Shown here in pieces: positions 35,488 through 47,547 of a stretch of 64,000 nucleotides of DNA. Where the stretch lies: NCBI GenBank assembly GCA_022828595.1, contig JAKGHH010000004.1, positions 24,436,372 through 24,500,371 of the forward strand. The letters are read 5' to 3'. Origin of the DNA: Nelumbo lutea. Lineage: Eukaryota; Streptophyta; Magnoliopsida; Proteales; Nelumbonaceae. Made by a program: the position numbers and the translations under genes. Within the stretch, counting starts at the first letter, position 1; every line of letters begins with the position of its first letter. The notes beneath the pieces were generated by a model. That model was not told the origin of the DNA. It saw only the letters and a program-made list of their open reading frames with translations, and ran no database searches.

Positions 35488-36051
35488 TTGTGCATTCTCC
35501 AAAGCAAAAGTTGTAGTAGTAGACCAGTAGTACTTTTAGGAGTAGTGTTCAGTTGTTCACTCTATATCTGTTCTCTCTCTCTCCCTCAGTCTCTTGCAGA
35601 GGGGAGACCATTTGGAGATCCCGATTCCCAATCGCTGTTGCCTGTTCGGAGGGTTTTAACTAGCGATACAGGTACAGGTTTCAATTTACTCCTCACTGAT
35701 CTTTTGTAGGGCTCCAAAGAATTTCTATCTTCTTATGTGCGATAGCTATATTGCATTAAGACTCTCTTTTTCCCGAGAAGAATCTCGTCTTATGCTTTTC
35801 TTTTTCTTCCTTTTACTGCTTTCGCAACTACAAGCCTTTTAGATCTGAGCCGCTCCTCTACCTATACAACTGTGCTAGGGTTTGGAGTTGAATAAAGCCA
35901 TCCTCCTTTATTTCTTTCTTTTCTTCAAAAAAACAAAAGGAAAAAAGTTCCAATCGCTTCCATTTCTAGATCGATCGTGTGAATGTGAATTATTAGTAAT
36001 TTTGTTTCTTGTTTATATCTAAATGCCTTAATTTGTATTCCAGGTTTCAAA
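35488..36051 (+). promoter_or_regulatory. CYP51 5' leader with a probable intron
   Basis: A CT-rich stretch (ttctctctctctccctcag, about 35570-35590) marks a likely transcript leader. A donor (cag|gtacag, intron from 35672) and an acceptor (ttccag|gtttcaaa, intron to 36043) frame a 372-bp intron that ends 8 bp before the ATG. This is inferred from splice-site quality and T-rich intron composition. Confidence 0.5.
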
Positions 36052-38065
36052 ATGTCAGCGATGGATTTGAAGGAAAACAAGTTCCTGAGTGTCGGCCTCC
36101 TCATTGTCGCAACCATGGTTGTTGCGAAATTCCTCTCTGCGTTTCTGATGCCTAAATCCAGAAAACGTCTCCCCCCTACCATAAAAACATGGCCGGTGCT
36201 CGGTGGCTTGATTCGCTTCCTCAAAGGCCCTGTTGTCATGCTTAGGGAAGAGTACCCCAAGCTCGGTAGTGTATTCACCCTCAATATATTGAACAAGAAG
36301 ATAACTTTCTTCGTTGGACCTGAGGTGTCTGCCCATTTCTTCAAGGCCTCCGAATCTGATCTTAGCCAGCAAGAGGTCTATCAGTTTAACGTCCCAACTT
36401 TTGGCCCCGGAGTTGTGTTCGATGTCGACTACTCTGTGCGGCAGGAGCAGTTCCGCTTCTTCACTGAGGCTCTAAGGGTGAATAAATTGAAGGGCTATGT
36501 GGATCAGATGGTTGTGGAAGCTGAGGTAACTAACACTCTCCAATTTCCATCCTTTTTTTCTCTTCTGTTTTCTTTTTAGACCTAGTGGCTGCTTACCAAT
36601 TAGCTAGCTTCAAAGCAGATGGATGGGTTTTGCTGTTTCTCTCCGTCTCTCTGGATGTTCGAGCTAATTGGGGTTTGGGAATCCTTTTTGAATATTGACT
36701 AAGCATCAAGCGTTTTTCTTCGTTTTCTCCCTCCCTCTCAAGTCTCAATCACGCATTTATGTTCCACATATTTAAGGCTTTAAGCAGGAGAGTTAGCTTT
36801 ACTCTTCATTCTTTTTGGTTTCCTTCCTTCTGTTGGTAATAAGTAATCGGCGCCATTACTCTTCATTCTTCAATAACTTTATTACCAATACCGACTTCCA
36901 ATTAACATTTGATTCTTAAATGTTTGATGTATGTATAAAATAATACTTCCTCCACTCATTTTTTTTCTGCTGGGTACTGTTCAAATTACGTTACAAAATC
37001 TTCTATTTATCTCAGATATTCAGATTAGCCTGGTTCTGATCCTGTCTTTAATCTGGAATTTCACAGGACTTCTTCTCAAAGTGGGGTGAGAGTGGTCTAG
37101 TTGACCTAAAGTACCAACTTGAGCATTTAATCATCTTGACAGCAAGCAGGTGCCTTTTGGGTAGGGAAGTTCGTGATCAATTATTTGCAGATGTGTCTTC
37201 TCTCTTTCACGATCTTGATAATGGAATGCAACCTATCAGTGTCATCTTCCCATACCTCCCCATCCCAGCTCACCGTCGCCGTGACCAAGCCCGCAAGAAG
37301 CTGGCGGATATCTTTGCCAACATTATAGCTTCCCGTAAACGTGCTGACAAATCTGAGAATGACATGCTGCAGTGCTTCATCGACTCAAAGTACAAAGACG
37401 GCCGGCCAACAACCGACGGAGAGATCACTGGCCTGCTCATTGCTGCCCTATTCGCCGGACAACACACCAGCTCCATTACTTCCACCTGGACTGGCGCCTA
37501 CCTGCTTACTCACCAAAAGTACCTCTCAGCCGTGTTGGATGAGCAAAAAAGCCTGATGAAACAGCACGGTGACAACATTGATCACGATATCCTGTCTGAG
37601 ATGGACGTGCTTTATCGGTGCATCAAGGAAGCACTGAGGCTCCATCCTCCTTTGATAATGCTGCTACGTAGCTCCCATTCTGAGTTCAGCGTGACAACCA
37701 GAGAAGGGAAACAGTACGACATCCCAAAAGGTCACATAGTTGCTACATCGCCAGCCTTTGCCAACCGGCTGCCACACGTCTACAAGGACCCAGACAGGTA
37801 TGACCCGGACAGGTTTGCAGCTGGGAGGGAAGAGGACAAGGTAGCTGGAGCATTCTCGTACATCTCGTTTGGTGGTGGTAGACATGGTTGTCTTGGGGAG
37901 CCATTTGCGTATCTGCAGATAAAGGCAATTTGGAGCCATTTGCTAAGGAATTTTGAGCTGGATTTGGTGTCACCTTTTCCGGAGATTGATTGGAATGCCA
38001 TGGTGGTGGGTGTGAAGGGGAAGGTGATCGTGCGATACAAGCGACGACGGCCTTCTGTTGAATAA
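36052..38065 (+). CDS. CYP51: sterol 14-alpha-demethylase (obtusifoliol 14-alpha-demethylase)
   Basis: This cytochrome P450 removes the 14-alpha methyl group of obtusifoliol in plant sterol synthesis and is anchored in the ER. Two exons, 36052-36525 and 37067-38065, join in phase 0 to give 490 residues, the usual size for plant CYP51. An N-terminal anchor lies at about residues 11-33. The substrate-recognition region YQFNVPTFGPGVVFDVDY is at 110-127. The I-helix AGQHTSS is at 288-294, ExxR (EALR) at 346-349 and PDRF at 405-408. The haem loop FGGGRHGCLG is at 426-435 with Cys433 as ligand. All key residues are present and no break is seen. A second in-frame ATG three codons downstream could serve as start. 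It is one of the few intact genes in a repeat-rich neighbourhood. Confidence 0.97.
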
Positions 38066-38457
38066 TTTTGGATGTTCAGAATTAGGATGATTTGCCAACG
38101 TTTGTGTTTTTTTTTTTTTCATTTGCTTAGTTTGCAAAGGTGTGTTTTACTCTGGCGACTGGCTTCTGGTGATTAATTTCATGTTGCCATCTTAAAACCC
38201 TTTACTCCCATGGGCTGTAGTATTTATGTAGAAGAGCTTTGATCTTGTTATCAGGAAGACGAGAGACGTCTGTATGACTGTATGTGTGTGTGTGTTTTCA
38301 AAGTTGAAGGAGAATGTGGAGAGGTGTTTGGGAAAGAAAGGTAGGTGCTTGCCAATGGGTTGTGGTGACTTCCCACATCAGCATTATGCAACATTGGGAA
38401 TGAATTTCATTTGATAATGTTGATTTATGCAGAAGAAAGGTGGTGGTGCATCTGATA

Positions 38458-38463
38458 AATAAA
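38458..38463 (+). terminator. candidate polyadenylation signal of CYP51
   Basis: AATAAA lies about 390 bp after the stop codon, in a T-rich stretch. Plant signals are loose, so the site is only a candidate. Confidence 0.35.
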
Positions 38464-38964
38464 GTGCAGGAGTAGGCTGTATTTTGAATCCATTTTCAAG
38501 TTCCTTGAATTTGTTGGTTCAGATCAAAGATGGCCTCTTTAACTAATTAATTAATATTGTATAACAAAAAGTGGAAAGATAGATTTCTTATGACCAGCTC
38601 AGTGAGTAGACCATTTACACTCTCCTTAATGAAAGAAACAAAGTGAACATATCTCATGTGTGTGGGTTTTAGCTGTTTGTAACGGAGACATGAGATCAAA
38701 TGCCGCTGCCAGTGGGGATTATGGGTTTGGGAAAGGGCAAATTTCTTAAACTATGCGTTTGGAATTTTCGAGGGAAAGCTCATAAAGAAAATAATAATAA
38801 TATTATTAAAAAATCGCACTTTTCGTCTCGACCACAAAAATTCTAAAGCTGAAAGCGAAAGACGATAACAAACGAGAAAAAAAAAAAAAATTGGCTAACG
38901 AGGAAAATAAAAAGAAATTATGAGACTATGAGAGAACGAAGAAGCGGAAAACAATATGACTTAC

Positions 38965-39111
38965 GCGGCGCATGTTGCCGATAAACGCCACGTATAACGC
39001 TAATCCGAACTCCGCAGGCTGCAGCAATAAACCCAGATGAATTAATGAACGGAAGTCGGAACTCGGACTCGGAAGCAGCAGCCTCCGATTAGGAGAGAAG
39101 TTAGAAGCCAT
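38965..39111 (-). CDS. candidate first exon of a small unrecognised gene
   Basis: On the minus strand an ATG at 39111 opens MASNFSPNRRLLLPSPSS and continues through a hydrophobic stretch (LIHLGLLLQPAEFGLALYV). It reaches a good donor, cgccgc|gtaagtc, at 38965. The open frame extends upstream to 39228. It lies head to head with CRL, about 390 bp apart. I did not find a following exon before the CYP51 3' end, so it may be a gene fragment or an untranslated region that looks coding. I do not recognise the protein. Confidence 0.3.
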
Positions 39112-39501
39112 ACGCGATACGACAACAAGTCTTCCAAGTTCCAAATCGAAAGAAAGACACTCTAGTAGGGTGGAGAAACCTCGAATGGAGATGGAGTTGG
39201 ACCTCAACCAACCATAGTTTTCTTCCAAATATCTTTTTCTCCCCCCTCCCCTTTCTGTTGACCAAAACCTCTCAATAAAAATAGAAAACCCTCTCTTCTT
39301 TTTCTTTTTCCCCTCTTCTAATATACCGACTCCAAACGTTCTGTTAGAATTCTCGCAAGTTTTTGGTTATCTCCCTCACTTTCATTACTCAAGTGAGAAA
39401 GCGAAAATTAAAGAGGATTATATTATGTTCGAATGAAGATCGTTTCGAGTTGCTCTCAGTCTTGCTGGTGTTGTACTATTTTGTATTGTTAGTGGGTTTC
39501 G

Positions 39502-42500
39502 ATGACCATGGGCACGGACTCCGATTCGAACGGCTGGAGCCGAGCCCGGGGTCTGGTAATTAAAACGCTGGTTTTGATTGGAGGGGCGTTTCTGCTTAAG
39601 AGACTCACCAAGTCCACCACCAGATGGGATCATGCTCGAATTGTTGCCGAATCCCTCAGCGGTGAGAAGGTAACTCTCCTTACCTAGATTTTGCTTCATC
39701 TTATTTTATCTTTTTTTGTTTGTTTTCACTTTTCAGCAATTTTATTTTTTTCTTCATTCTTATACTTCTTATCCGGGGTTTCTACTTGTAGTTCTCGCGG
39801 GAGCAAGCTTCTAGAGACCCGGATAATTACTTCAATTTGAGGTACCGTCGGTTCCATTTTATATCTCTTAATTGGATTATAGATTTGGCGTTTCATTTAG
39901 TTTCTGAATTAATTATTAGAAACTTCAACCGAATTACTAGTGTTATTCGTTTTTATTGGATTGTTGCTTCTGGATTCATTTTTGCTTTGCAAAATGGCAT
40001 GTCTGAGTTTTCTGTTGGAATGAGAACTGGTGGGCTGCTGCTATTGAAATTAGAGTTTTATTTGTGAACTCTGCTCCTAGCCCCCTACTTACGAAAACCA
40101 ACGCCAGTGGGTTTGACCACCTGCCAGCTGGTTTTTTTTAATCAAGATTGCTTAATTATTAGTTATAGTACCGCTAATGGTGACCTAATCTTGATTGCAT
40201 TCAACACTAAAAGGATGAAGATCAATACATAGTTTTCATATTTGGATATTACACATCTTGGGATTGAAGAAGCTCCAGCAGTTGTTTCTGGGGGTGAATC
40301 TCCTACAGTAAATTTCTGCCCGTTTAGCCGAATTGGTCCATCTTTTATAACCCTAAGTTTTACCCTGCAGAATGCTTACATGCCCAGCAGCAGAGATAGT
40401 GGATGGTTCAAGGGTCCTATATTTTGAACAAGTTAGTATAAATTGTTATCCATCCATTGCCACTTATAACTTCAATGCTTTTAGAAAGAATAACATTTTG
40501 AGGTATCTCCTTCTGATGGCAGGCATTTTGGAGAACTCCTCAGAAGCCCTTCCGACAGGTAAACAAATTCTCATATTTTATGAAACATGTTTTGTATCCT
40601 TTCATTCTTTCATTCTATAGGACATTATATGTGCATGTGTTATCTCCTCCGAGCTAATAAGATAGACGAGTAACAAAACTAGAAGGTCTATGATTAGAAA
40701 TAAGTGTTGTATCCCTGCTAGGTGATAAAATGAGGGAAAGTAGATTAATATGGTTTGGCCATGTGGACTTAAGACTAACCATAGCACTGCTAAGAAGTAA
40801 TATGATGCAAATTGAAGGGTCTTAATAAGAATTAAGGCAGTGAAAATGATTTGAGGACTCGAAATTCAACCATGGATAAGGACCCAGATGGAGTAGAACA
40901 ACAAAGTAGGATGTATGTTGCTGACCTCATACAGTTGGGATATGGTGTTTTAGAGTTGAATTGAGTTATATCTAAGCTATCCCCCTGACTTGTATGTTCA
41001 TGTACATGTTCACAAAGCTTTGGGTGCCCATGCATGTTCATATTGCATCCATTTAAAAAAATTTATTTTATTTTCTCTAATAGCAATTTTGTCAGCAGGG
41101 GAAACCAAAGATACATTCTGTATGTCTCATTAAGTATAAATTGTAATGTATATAAATTTTTATGTAATCTGCCCTCTTTCTTTTTAATGAATTTTATTTT
41201 ATCTTCAAAAACAAAAATAAATTGTAATGTAGGAGAGTAAGATTTATGCTTATCTCACTTTAGTTTTACTGGTATTACTGGCTTTTGATCAGTAGTTACC
41301 AGAATGCTACTCTTTGTTTCCAGTTCTGCTCTTTCATTATACAGGAAAAATTCTAACAATTTCCTGGTTACACCTTGCAGAGATTTTATATGGTCAAACC
41401 TTGTCCAAAAGAGATGAAATGTGATGTAGAGGTGGGATTCAATTCTGTTTCATAGTTTACTTCCAAGAGAAATACAGTTCTATAGGGTTGCACTGCTTTT
41501 TCTTCTATTGTAACCTCCCAGCTAGCTTGCCTTTGGGTGGGAACCACCTACCCACTCTCCATTGCGCCTCTTGTCAGTTTGAGCTCAAAATTTGGAATCC
41601 AATTTTAGGTGTCATCATCAATAGACTACTTTGTTCTTTTTGCAATTGTTACACATTTTTGTGAATTTCCATGTTTGGAGATCTAATAATATTGGAAGAA
41701 GGGTGAGAGTGCTCCTAATCTTCTTGTCAAGTTAGTTTACATTAGCTGGTTCACAAAGTCAAGTGGCATTAAGTTTTTCCAACCTATTTTACATGGACAG
41801 CTAAGTTCATATGCCATTAGAGATGCAGAGGAGTACAAAAACTTTTGTGATCGTCCAAAAGACCAGCGCCCACTTCCAGAAGAAGTTATTGGGGTAAGAT
41901 TGTGATCACCTTCAACCCTTGATTTCTATAAGTTAGTTGTCTTGTATTTGTGAAGGATACCTTTCAGGAATTGAAGTTGACTATAACATCTTTTTAACAT
42001 GGGAACAAATTTTAATAAACTGTTGTATTCCAATTGGTAAAGCTTGAATGACAATTTATCATGGTCATATAGAAGGTCAACCAATGCCACTTAGACACTT
42101 GAATTGCTGTGCTACTAACAATACTTGAAGGATTGTTTGGACTGAGATTGCCCAGTCCTAGGTTGTAACTTATAAGTTTTCCTCCTATCTTTTTTCTTTG
42201 GTTATATCTGCTGTATTTTTTGGGATGTAGAGGATGTGTTGTACTTGGCCCAACCGCTTTTTCAAGATGGGCGGTTTTCTCTTTTCATTAATGAAATTTA
42301 TTTCTACGCTTATCAAAAAAAAAAACACAATACTTGAAGGATTTAGATGACAGTTGGTTTAAGGTTACCCTGATTGAGGTTTAAGGTTTAAGGAGATTAG
42401 GAGGCCTGCTGTTTTCTTCAATTACTTATTTGTCTCCTGTACCAACCCAATGAGTCTCTGGGTCCGTGCAATTTGATGCATTGCTTCAAGAATCAAGAGT

Positions 42501-44234
42501 TGCAGAAATTAAGTCTTGATATGTTAGCAAAATGTTTTAAATTTTTGTTGACAAACTTGCACTGTAACCACCTTGATTTGCCATGTCAGGCATATTTTTT
42601 TCTGTCTTTGATTTTGTAGATGTTATTTAATATATATAATAATATATCACCATGCTTTGGGTCTTCTTTTAGTATTGTTGTTTTATTTAGCAGTGTGATC
42701 ATATATAACAACCAGACATTCATTTTCATTGGCAGTTTTTTCTTTTAATTTTTATTGTGAGGAACTCAGGATTTCCACATGTTAGTACCGAAAAGTAAAG
42801 ACGTTAAGATTTTTTGTCCTATTATTATAGTTTACATTCCTTCCTAGGCTACAACTCCTCGAATTCCTATTTTAAGATTCTTATTGCTTAGGTCATTCTT
42901 AAATTTCTATTTCATCATTGGTATGACTGGAAGTAAGATTTTTCAGGCATATTTTCCCTCTTGTTTCTCTTTTTTGGGGGGTGGGGTGTATTTACTTGGG
43001 TATCTTTTCCTCTTTATCTAATTGTTATCCATTAACACATTTGCACAGTTTACAATTTTCCTGTTCACATGATGCATCTACAGAGACCCACTGGCAGGTT
43101 TAGCTCATGCTTATAAATAAACAAGGCGGTTATCTAGTCATGAAATTTAAGTTGATATCCTCTTATTTCACTGGAAAGAAAGTTAAATTTTAACCAGATG
43201 GAAAGGTTAAGACAATGAATCAATGAACCAGATAACTTTCATGTAATTTGTCTTTTATTCATTTACTTTTAAAGGAAAGATTAAGCCCAACATTCAAGAA
43301 ACTATTCAGCTTAGTTGATAGTGCTTATTTGTGTGTTAAGTGTGGTGATCATTGCACTTGTCTTGTACTTCCTCCAGGTTCTGCTTGTGTCCCACCTAAA
43401 TGTTATTCTCTGCTTTTTTGCATTGAACTCTGGTTCTCATAGGGCCTTATTCATATATCAGATGTTTACTTTGTTATAACTCGTGTAACATTGCAAGTGA
43501 GAATTCAAATCAGAATTTATGGCCTAGCTTATGCAATATTCTAACCCCTTCTTATTTCATTCTTTAGAAAATACCTTGAGATAGAGTTCTGTATGAGTTT
43601 TATTTGGTGCATTCTGTAGGACATTGGAGAACATTTAACAACTATTTATCTCAAGCGTTGTGAACGTGGAAAGCGGTGCTTATATGAAGGAACAACCCCA
43701 CCAGGCGGCTTCCCAAATTCATGGGTCTTTGCTATTTCCCTGTCTTTGTTTCTTATACCCCCTCCCCCAGTTTTTTGAGAAAGTCCATGTCTGCTACCAA
43801 AAGCTAATATAAAATTGGAGTTGGAAATAGAACTAAAAAGTTTGAAACTGAGATTCTGATAATCTCATCCATCTTTGCCTAATGATATTTTTGTTTTCCA
43901 GAATGGTGCAACGAACTGTACTTCTGAACTTGCAGTCCTAAAGAACAACGAAGTACACACTTGGGACAGAGGTTATGACGATGACGGAAATCAAGTAAGA
44001 TTTAGCTGCATTATACTTTTTAAAAGTCTCTCGTAGAATAATTAATGGCAATAGTTTTGTTTAATTGCTTTTCCCCTCGTTACTGTTAAACAGGTTTGGG
44101 GAGTAAAGGAAGGTCCATATGAGTTCAAACCTGCACCTAGCTCATGTTTCAATGAAATGTTTTCTCCTCTAAATTTCCCTCCGCCATTATCTACAGAGAA
44201 AAGGATAGATGGTTCATTTGTCCTACAGGATTGA
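39502..44234 (+). CDS. CRL: CRUMPLED LEAF protein, chloroplast outer envelope (CpcT/CpeT-like)
   Basis: CRL is a plastid outer-envelope protein needed for normal plastid division, plastid protein import and cell differentiation. Its fold resembles the cyanobacterial CpcT/CpeT bilin lyases. Nine exons join without a frame break: 39502-39669, 39792-39841, 40371-40431, 40523-40558, 41381-41431, 41801-41893, 43620-43724, 43902-43994 and 44094-44234, giving 265 residues. A membrane anchor (LVIKTLVLIGGAFLLKRL) lies near residues 18-35. Conserved blocks follow: EQASRDPDNYFNLR, TCPAAEIVDGSRVLYFEQ, AFWRTPQKPFRQ, RDAEEYKNFCDRPKDQRPLP, GTTPPGGFPNSWNGAT and WGVKEGPYEFKPAPSS. The second ATG at 39508 matches the usual family start better. 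Introns 4 and 6 contain LINE-derived pieces. The rubredoxin gene lies tail to tail downstream. Confidence 0.95.
40640..40985 (+). pseudogene. LINE ORF2 C-terminal relic in CRL intron 4
   Basis: At about 40722-40765 the plus strand reads DKMRESRLIWFGHV, a hallmark near the C-terminus of plant LINE-type RT proteins. Further degenerate pieces follow (around gtggactt and the ggatatggtg block). Stops are frequent, so it is an old relic in the same orientation as CRL. Confidence 0.6.
41136..41231 (+). mobile_element. truncated LINE tail in CRL intron 4
   Basis: A 15-bp exact direct repeat, ataaattgtaatgta, lies at 41136-41150 and 41217-41231. It brackets 66 bp ending ttttatcttcaaaaacaaaa, which resembles the tail of the larger insertion at 42135. 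This is the pattern of a 5'-truncated LINE insertion with its target duplication. Confidence 0.65.
42118..42343 (+). mobile_element. 5'-truncated LINE insertion in CRL intron 6
   Basis: A 17-bp exact duplication, acaatacttgaaggatt, lies at 42118-42134 and 42327-42343. It brackets a 192-bp sequence ending attaatgaaatttattt, cgcttatc and a poly(A) run. That ending is typical of plant L1-type LINE 3' ends. It encodes nothing. Confidence 0.8.
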
Positions 44235-45081
44235 TTACGTACAGAAAAATATATGCACAATGTAAATTTCAGCTCCTGTTATTAAATTTTCCAATTATGT
44301 TTGTAAGTTACCCACATCTTTCTATGTGATAGCATTCCATATCCGAAGATGTAATATTGCAAAGGGCAACCTCAGCATAAGTTGAGGGTTGCATGGCCAC
44401 TTGTAAATCCCATTTTGATAGCATTTTGTGGGTTGGTAGCCTAGATTTCATTTCCATTCAGATGAGAAAGCTTTGTTGCTGGTGGTAGTTCTCTGCGTTA
44501 TTTTCAGCAATTTTGTTGACTGGTTTATTTTCACTTGAACTGGTTCGAGTTCCTCCTAGTCCTGGTTGAATGATGGATTTAATTAAATTGCACCCTCACA
44601 AAGTTCAATGAAATACTGACCGAACAGAGAGAGAGAGATGCCCTCTAAAAACTTACAATTATCGATCTTTTGAACCATGCTCCTGCATCTCATGTTAAGG
44701 AGACACGCGTGGAAAGCTAATAGACTGCAAATCTTCCTTCAATTGGTTGCTTGTCAACGATTTAGGCATTTAGAGTCATACTTGTCTATGATGTGTTTCA
44801 TTCACTCTACATGAGTACATGACTACAGTGGTATGGTATGAAATGGAATCTTCAATTTCTTCTACAGTTGATGGTTCACTCGTCATCACATTGCGCAAAA
44901 TTAAATTGAGATAAATTAACAGCACATTTTGATATTCCAATAGATATTCTACATGGAAGACGATAACAAACAAAGCACTAATCACATAAGAGGGAAGGGG
45001 AGATGACAGTGACAGAGGGGTGGAAGTGAAGTCCAGTTTAAGAATGCATCTTTTCTTTGTGGTATGCTGCTGGAGTTGCAC

Positions 45082-46155
45082 CTAGAAGGCATTGTTGAGG
45101 TAAAAATATAAACCAGCCAAAGCTGCAATCCCAACCACAATTGCAATAGGCAAAGCTCGTCTGCACAGTGAGGAACGATCAAGTAAGAAGCAGAATATGT
45201 ATATGTATATGATTACTATCAACTGCAGAGAGAGAGAGAGAGACAAGTAGAGAAACCACACTAACCCAATTGCTTCGTCACTCTGGATCTGTGCTTTCCG
45301 GGCCTTGCGGACATCTGTGTCGTTAGCATTCTTGGTTACCGCAGGCTCGTAAGTCCTGAATCTTCGCTTTGGAGCACCGCAAACTGCAATAACAATTTAG
45401 AGTAATTGTCAAACTGAGGCTTCAATACTGTTGTAATCCCTGCTCCTAGAATTTATTTTTAACTTCATGGAAATCGAGGATCCATAAACATTTAAACAAA
45501 TCCGCAAATTTAGTTTGAACAAGTTTTTTCGGGGGAGAAAAGCTAAGGAAGTGCATCAACAGAAATTGAAGAGAAGAGAGAAGAATTGCTTCGATCTATA
45601 GGCTACAGGGAGAGTGGCAGAAGTAGGCAATATGATGAAATTCAAGAGAAAAGAAAAATCAGCAGCATTTTGAGAAGATGCAGACATAAACATAAAAGCA
45701 GAAAAAGAAGAATTGAAACTTACCAGGGCAGAAATACTTATCGGGTAGCTTCTCAAAAGGTGTTCTATCGTTGTAGATATACCTGCGCAAGCGCAACCCC
45801 AAGGCGAAGCGAAGACAAATGAAAAATTCATCAAATCAAACCATTTACAGAAAAAAAAAAAAAGCAAGGAAGAAGACGAGCAAATGCAGAAAAGGAAGAG
45901 GAGACCGAACCCGCAGTCGCGACAAATGTAGGCTTGCTTTGAAGCAACACGCATAGAGAATCTTGGGGCAGCAGCAGAGGAGAGAGGTTGTTGAGGAGGA
46001 GAAAACAAGAGGTGAAGGGAGGGAGAGAAGAATGATGATTTGAGGGCAAAGCGATGGGATGGTCGTCGTAAGCCGACATGGGCAGAAGGTGATAAGGGAG
46101 AAGATGAAGGTGAGGCTGCGACGGTCTTAAGTCTTGCAGATGCTTGAAGGGCCAT
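45082..46155 (-). CDS. plastid membrane-anchored rubredoxin-like protein
   Basis: This is a small iron protein expected in the plastid membrane system, with a single Fe bound by four cysteines. Four exons on the minus strand, 46155-45911, 45782-45724, 45383-45266 and 45160-45082, join to 166 residues. A Ser/Pro-rich transit peptide covers about residues 1-65. The rubredoxin pairs are C78-R-D-C81 and C100-P-V-C103, with the YIYNDRTPFEKLP loop between them. A basic linker follows (APKRRFRTYEP, then VRKARKAQ). The C-terminal membrane segment LPIAIVVGIAALAGLYFYL is at about 144-162. Reading through the first intron gives a false longer frame (45556-46155). It lies tail to tail with CRL. A related rubredoxin, RBD1, acts in photosystem II assembly; which paralogue this is was not resolved. 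Confidence 0.93.
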
Positions 46156-47547
46156 TTCTCTCGTTGTTCCTCACGCTATCTACTTGCTAGTTGCTACGAC
46201 CAGCCGAAAACGAGGAGAGAGAATTAGAGATGAGGAGAGGAGCAAAATAAGATTGTGTAGGAAGGAAAGCGTGGCTTTCCTACTCCCCACACAAGCCACT
46301 TCCCCAACCCCTGCCCTTTTTTTCTCTTTTTCTATGCTTTCTTATCTTGTAGACAATCTGGCAGTGGGCAAGGGTGGGCTGGGGTAATTTGGGGCCTGAA
46401 CCCAATTCTGATTTTAAAAAAGTGTTACCTTTTCAAAATTTCAGGCCCTGAAAATTTTAGAGTCGGGCCTATACCACTATTCGGTTAAAACCGAAAAACT
46501 GAATCAAAATTTTTTATTTAATTTTTTTTGTTTTTTATTAAATTGGTTCAATTAATTCAGTTTTTCGTTTTGATTTTTAGAATTAAAAATTCGGTTAATT
46601 GAATTAATCAAACTTTTTTATTATTATATGTAAGATATAATATAATATATATATAATAAAATAAAATTTGATTTCATAATATATAATATACATTATATGT
46701 TATAATATATATATATATATATATATAAACTAGAGTATATATTATTAAAATTTGGTTTTAATCAAAAATTTTGGTTTTTCTATAATTCAGTCTCGGTTCA
46801 ATTTTTATTTTTTTTAGTTTGATTTTTTAAATTTTGATTTATTTGGTTTGGTTTTTAATCAAATAAAACGAATGCTCACCCCTACCTAGGCCTAATACTT
46901 CAAACCTTATCTACGCTTAATACAACCATATATATAAGTAATTTAGTGGTGTAAGAGTAATTTTAAACAATGAACTCATTGATAGAGAGTTCTCTAGAGG
47001 TTTTGAAAAGTTATGCTGAGTGTAAGAAAAATGCAAAAAAGTGATGGTGAGTTTTTGATAAGAGAAAATTCTTGATCAAGTTATACTTTAGGCTTATTGC
47101 CACTTTAGTCCCAAACCTTAAAACACGACAATTCAATACCCAAAATTTCAAAAAAAAAAAGTGTCAACCCATTACCTACAATTAACCAACCCGTTAATCA
47201 ACCATTAACTGATATTTGAAAAGATAAAAATGCCCTTCAAGTGTCATCTAATTTTCTTTGCCAATCATCCAAACGTTGACAAAAAATGAACAATCCCAAA
47301 TTCTTACCTTCTCTATTCAAAAAAGTTGGGGTCACCAGAATGTCCATTAAGACAGTGACCCAACTTTCTTGAATAGAAGAGACAAAGATTTGGAATTGTT
47401 CATTTTTTGTCAATATTTGGACGATTGATAAAGAAAATTAAATGAAACTTAGAGGGCATTTATATACTTTCAAATACCAATTAACGGTTGGTTAACAAGC
47501 TGGTTAATGGCAATTAATGGATTGGAAAGTTTTAAAAGTATGGGTAC
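46156..47547. other. AT-rich intergenic DNA
   Basis: No gene was seen. An (AT)n run lies at about 46705-46727. Repeated phrases like ttttggttt and aattcggtt at 46480-46870 look like a decayed low-complexity repeat. The stretch up to 47547 is the target region of the gypsy element. It contains a short inverted repeat around 47228-47460: ttgacaaaaaatgaacaatcc at left and its complement near 47395. Confidence 0.5.

Noticed and set aside
45556..46155. 199-residue open frame on the minus strand as one protein
   Set aside because: It reads through the first intron of the rubredoxin gene. The conserved YIYN...CPVCG part is in the downstream exons in a spliced frame.
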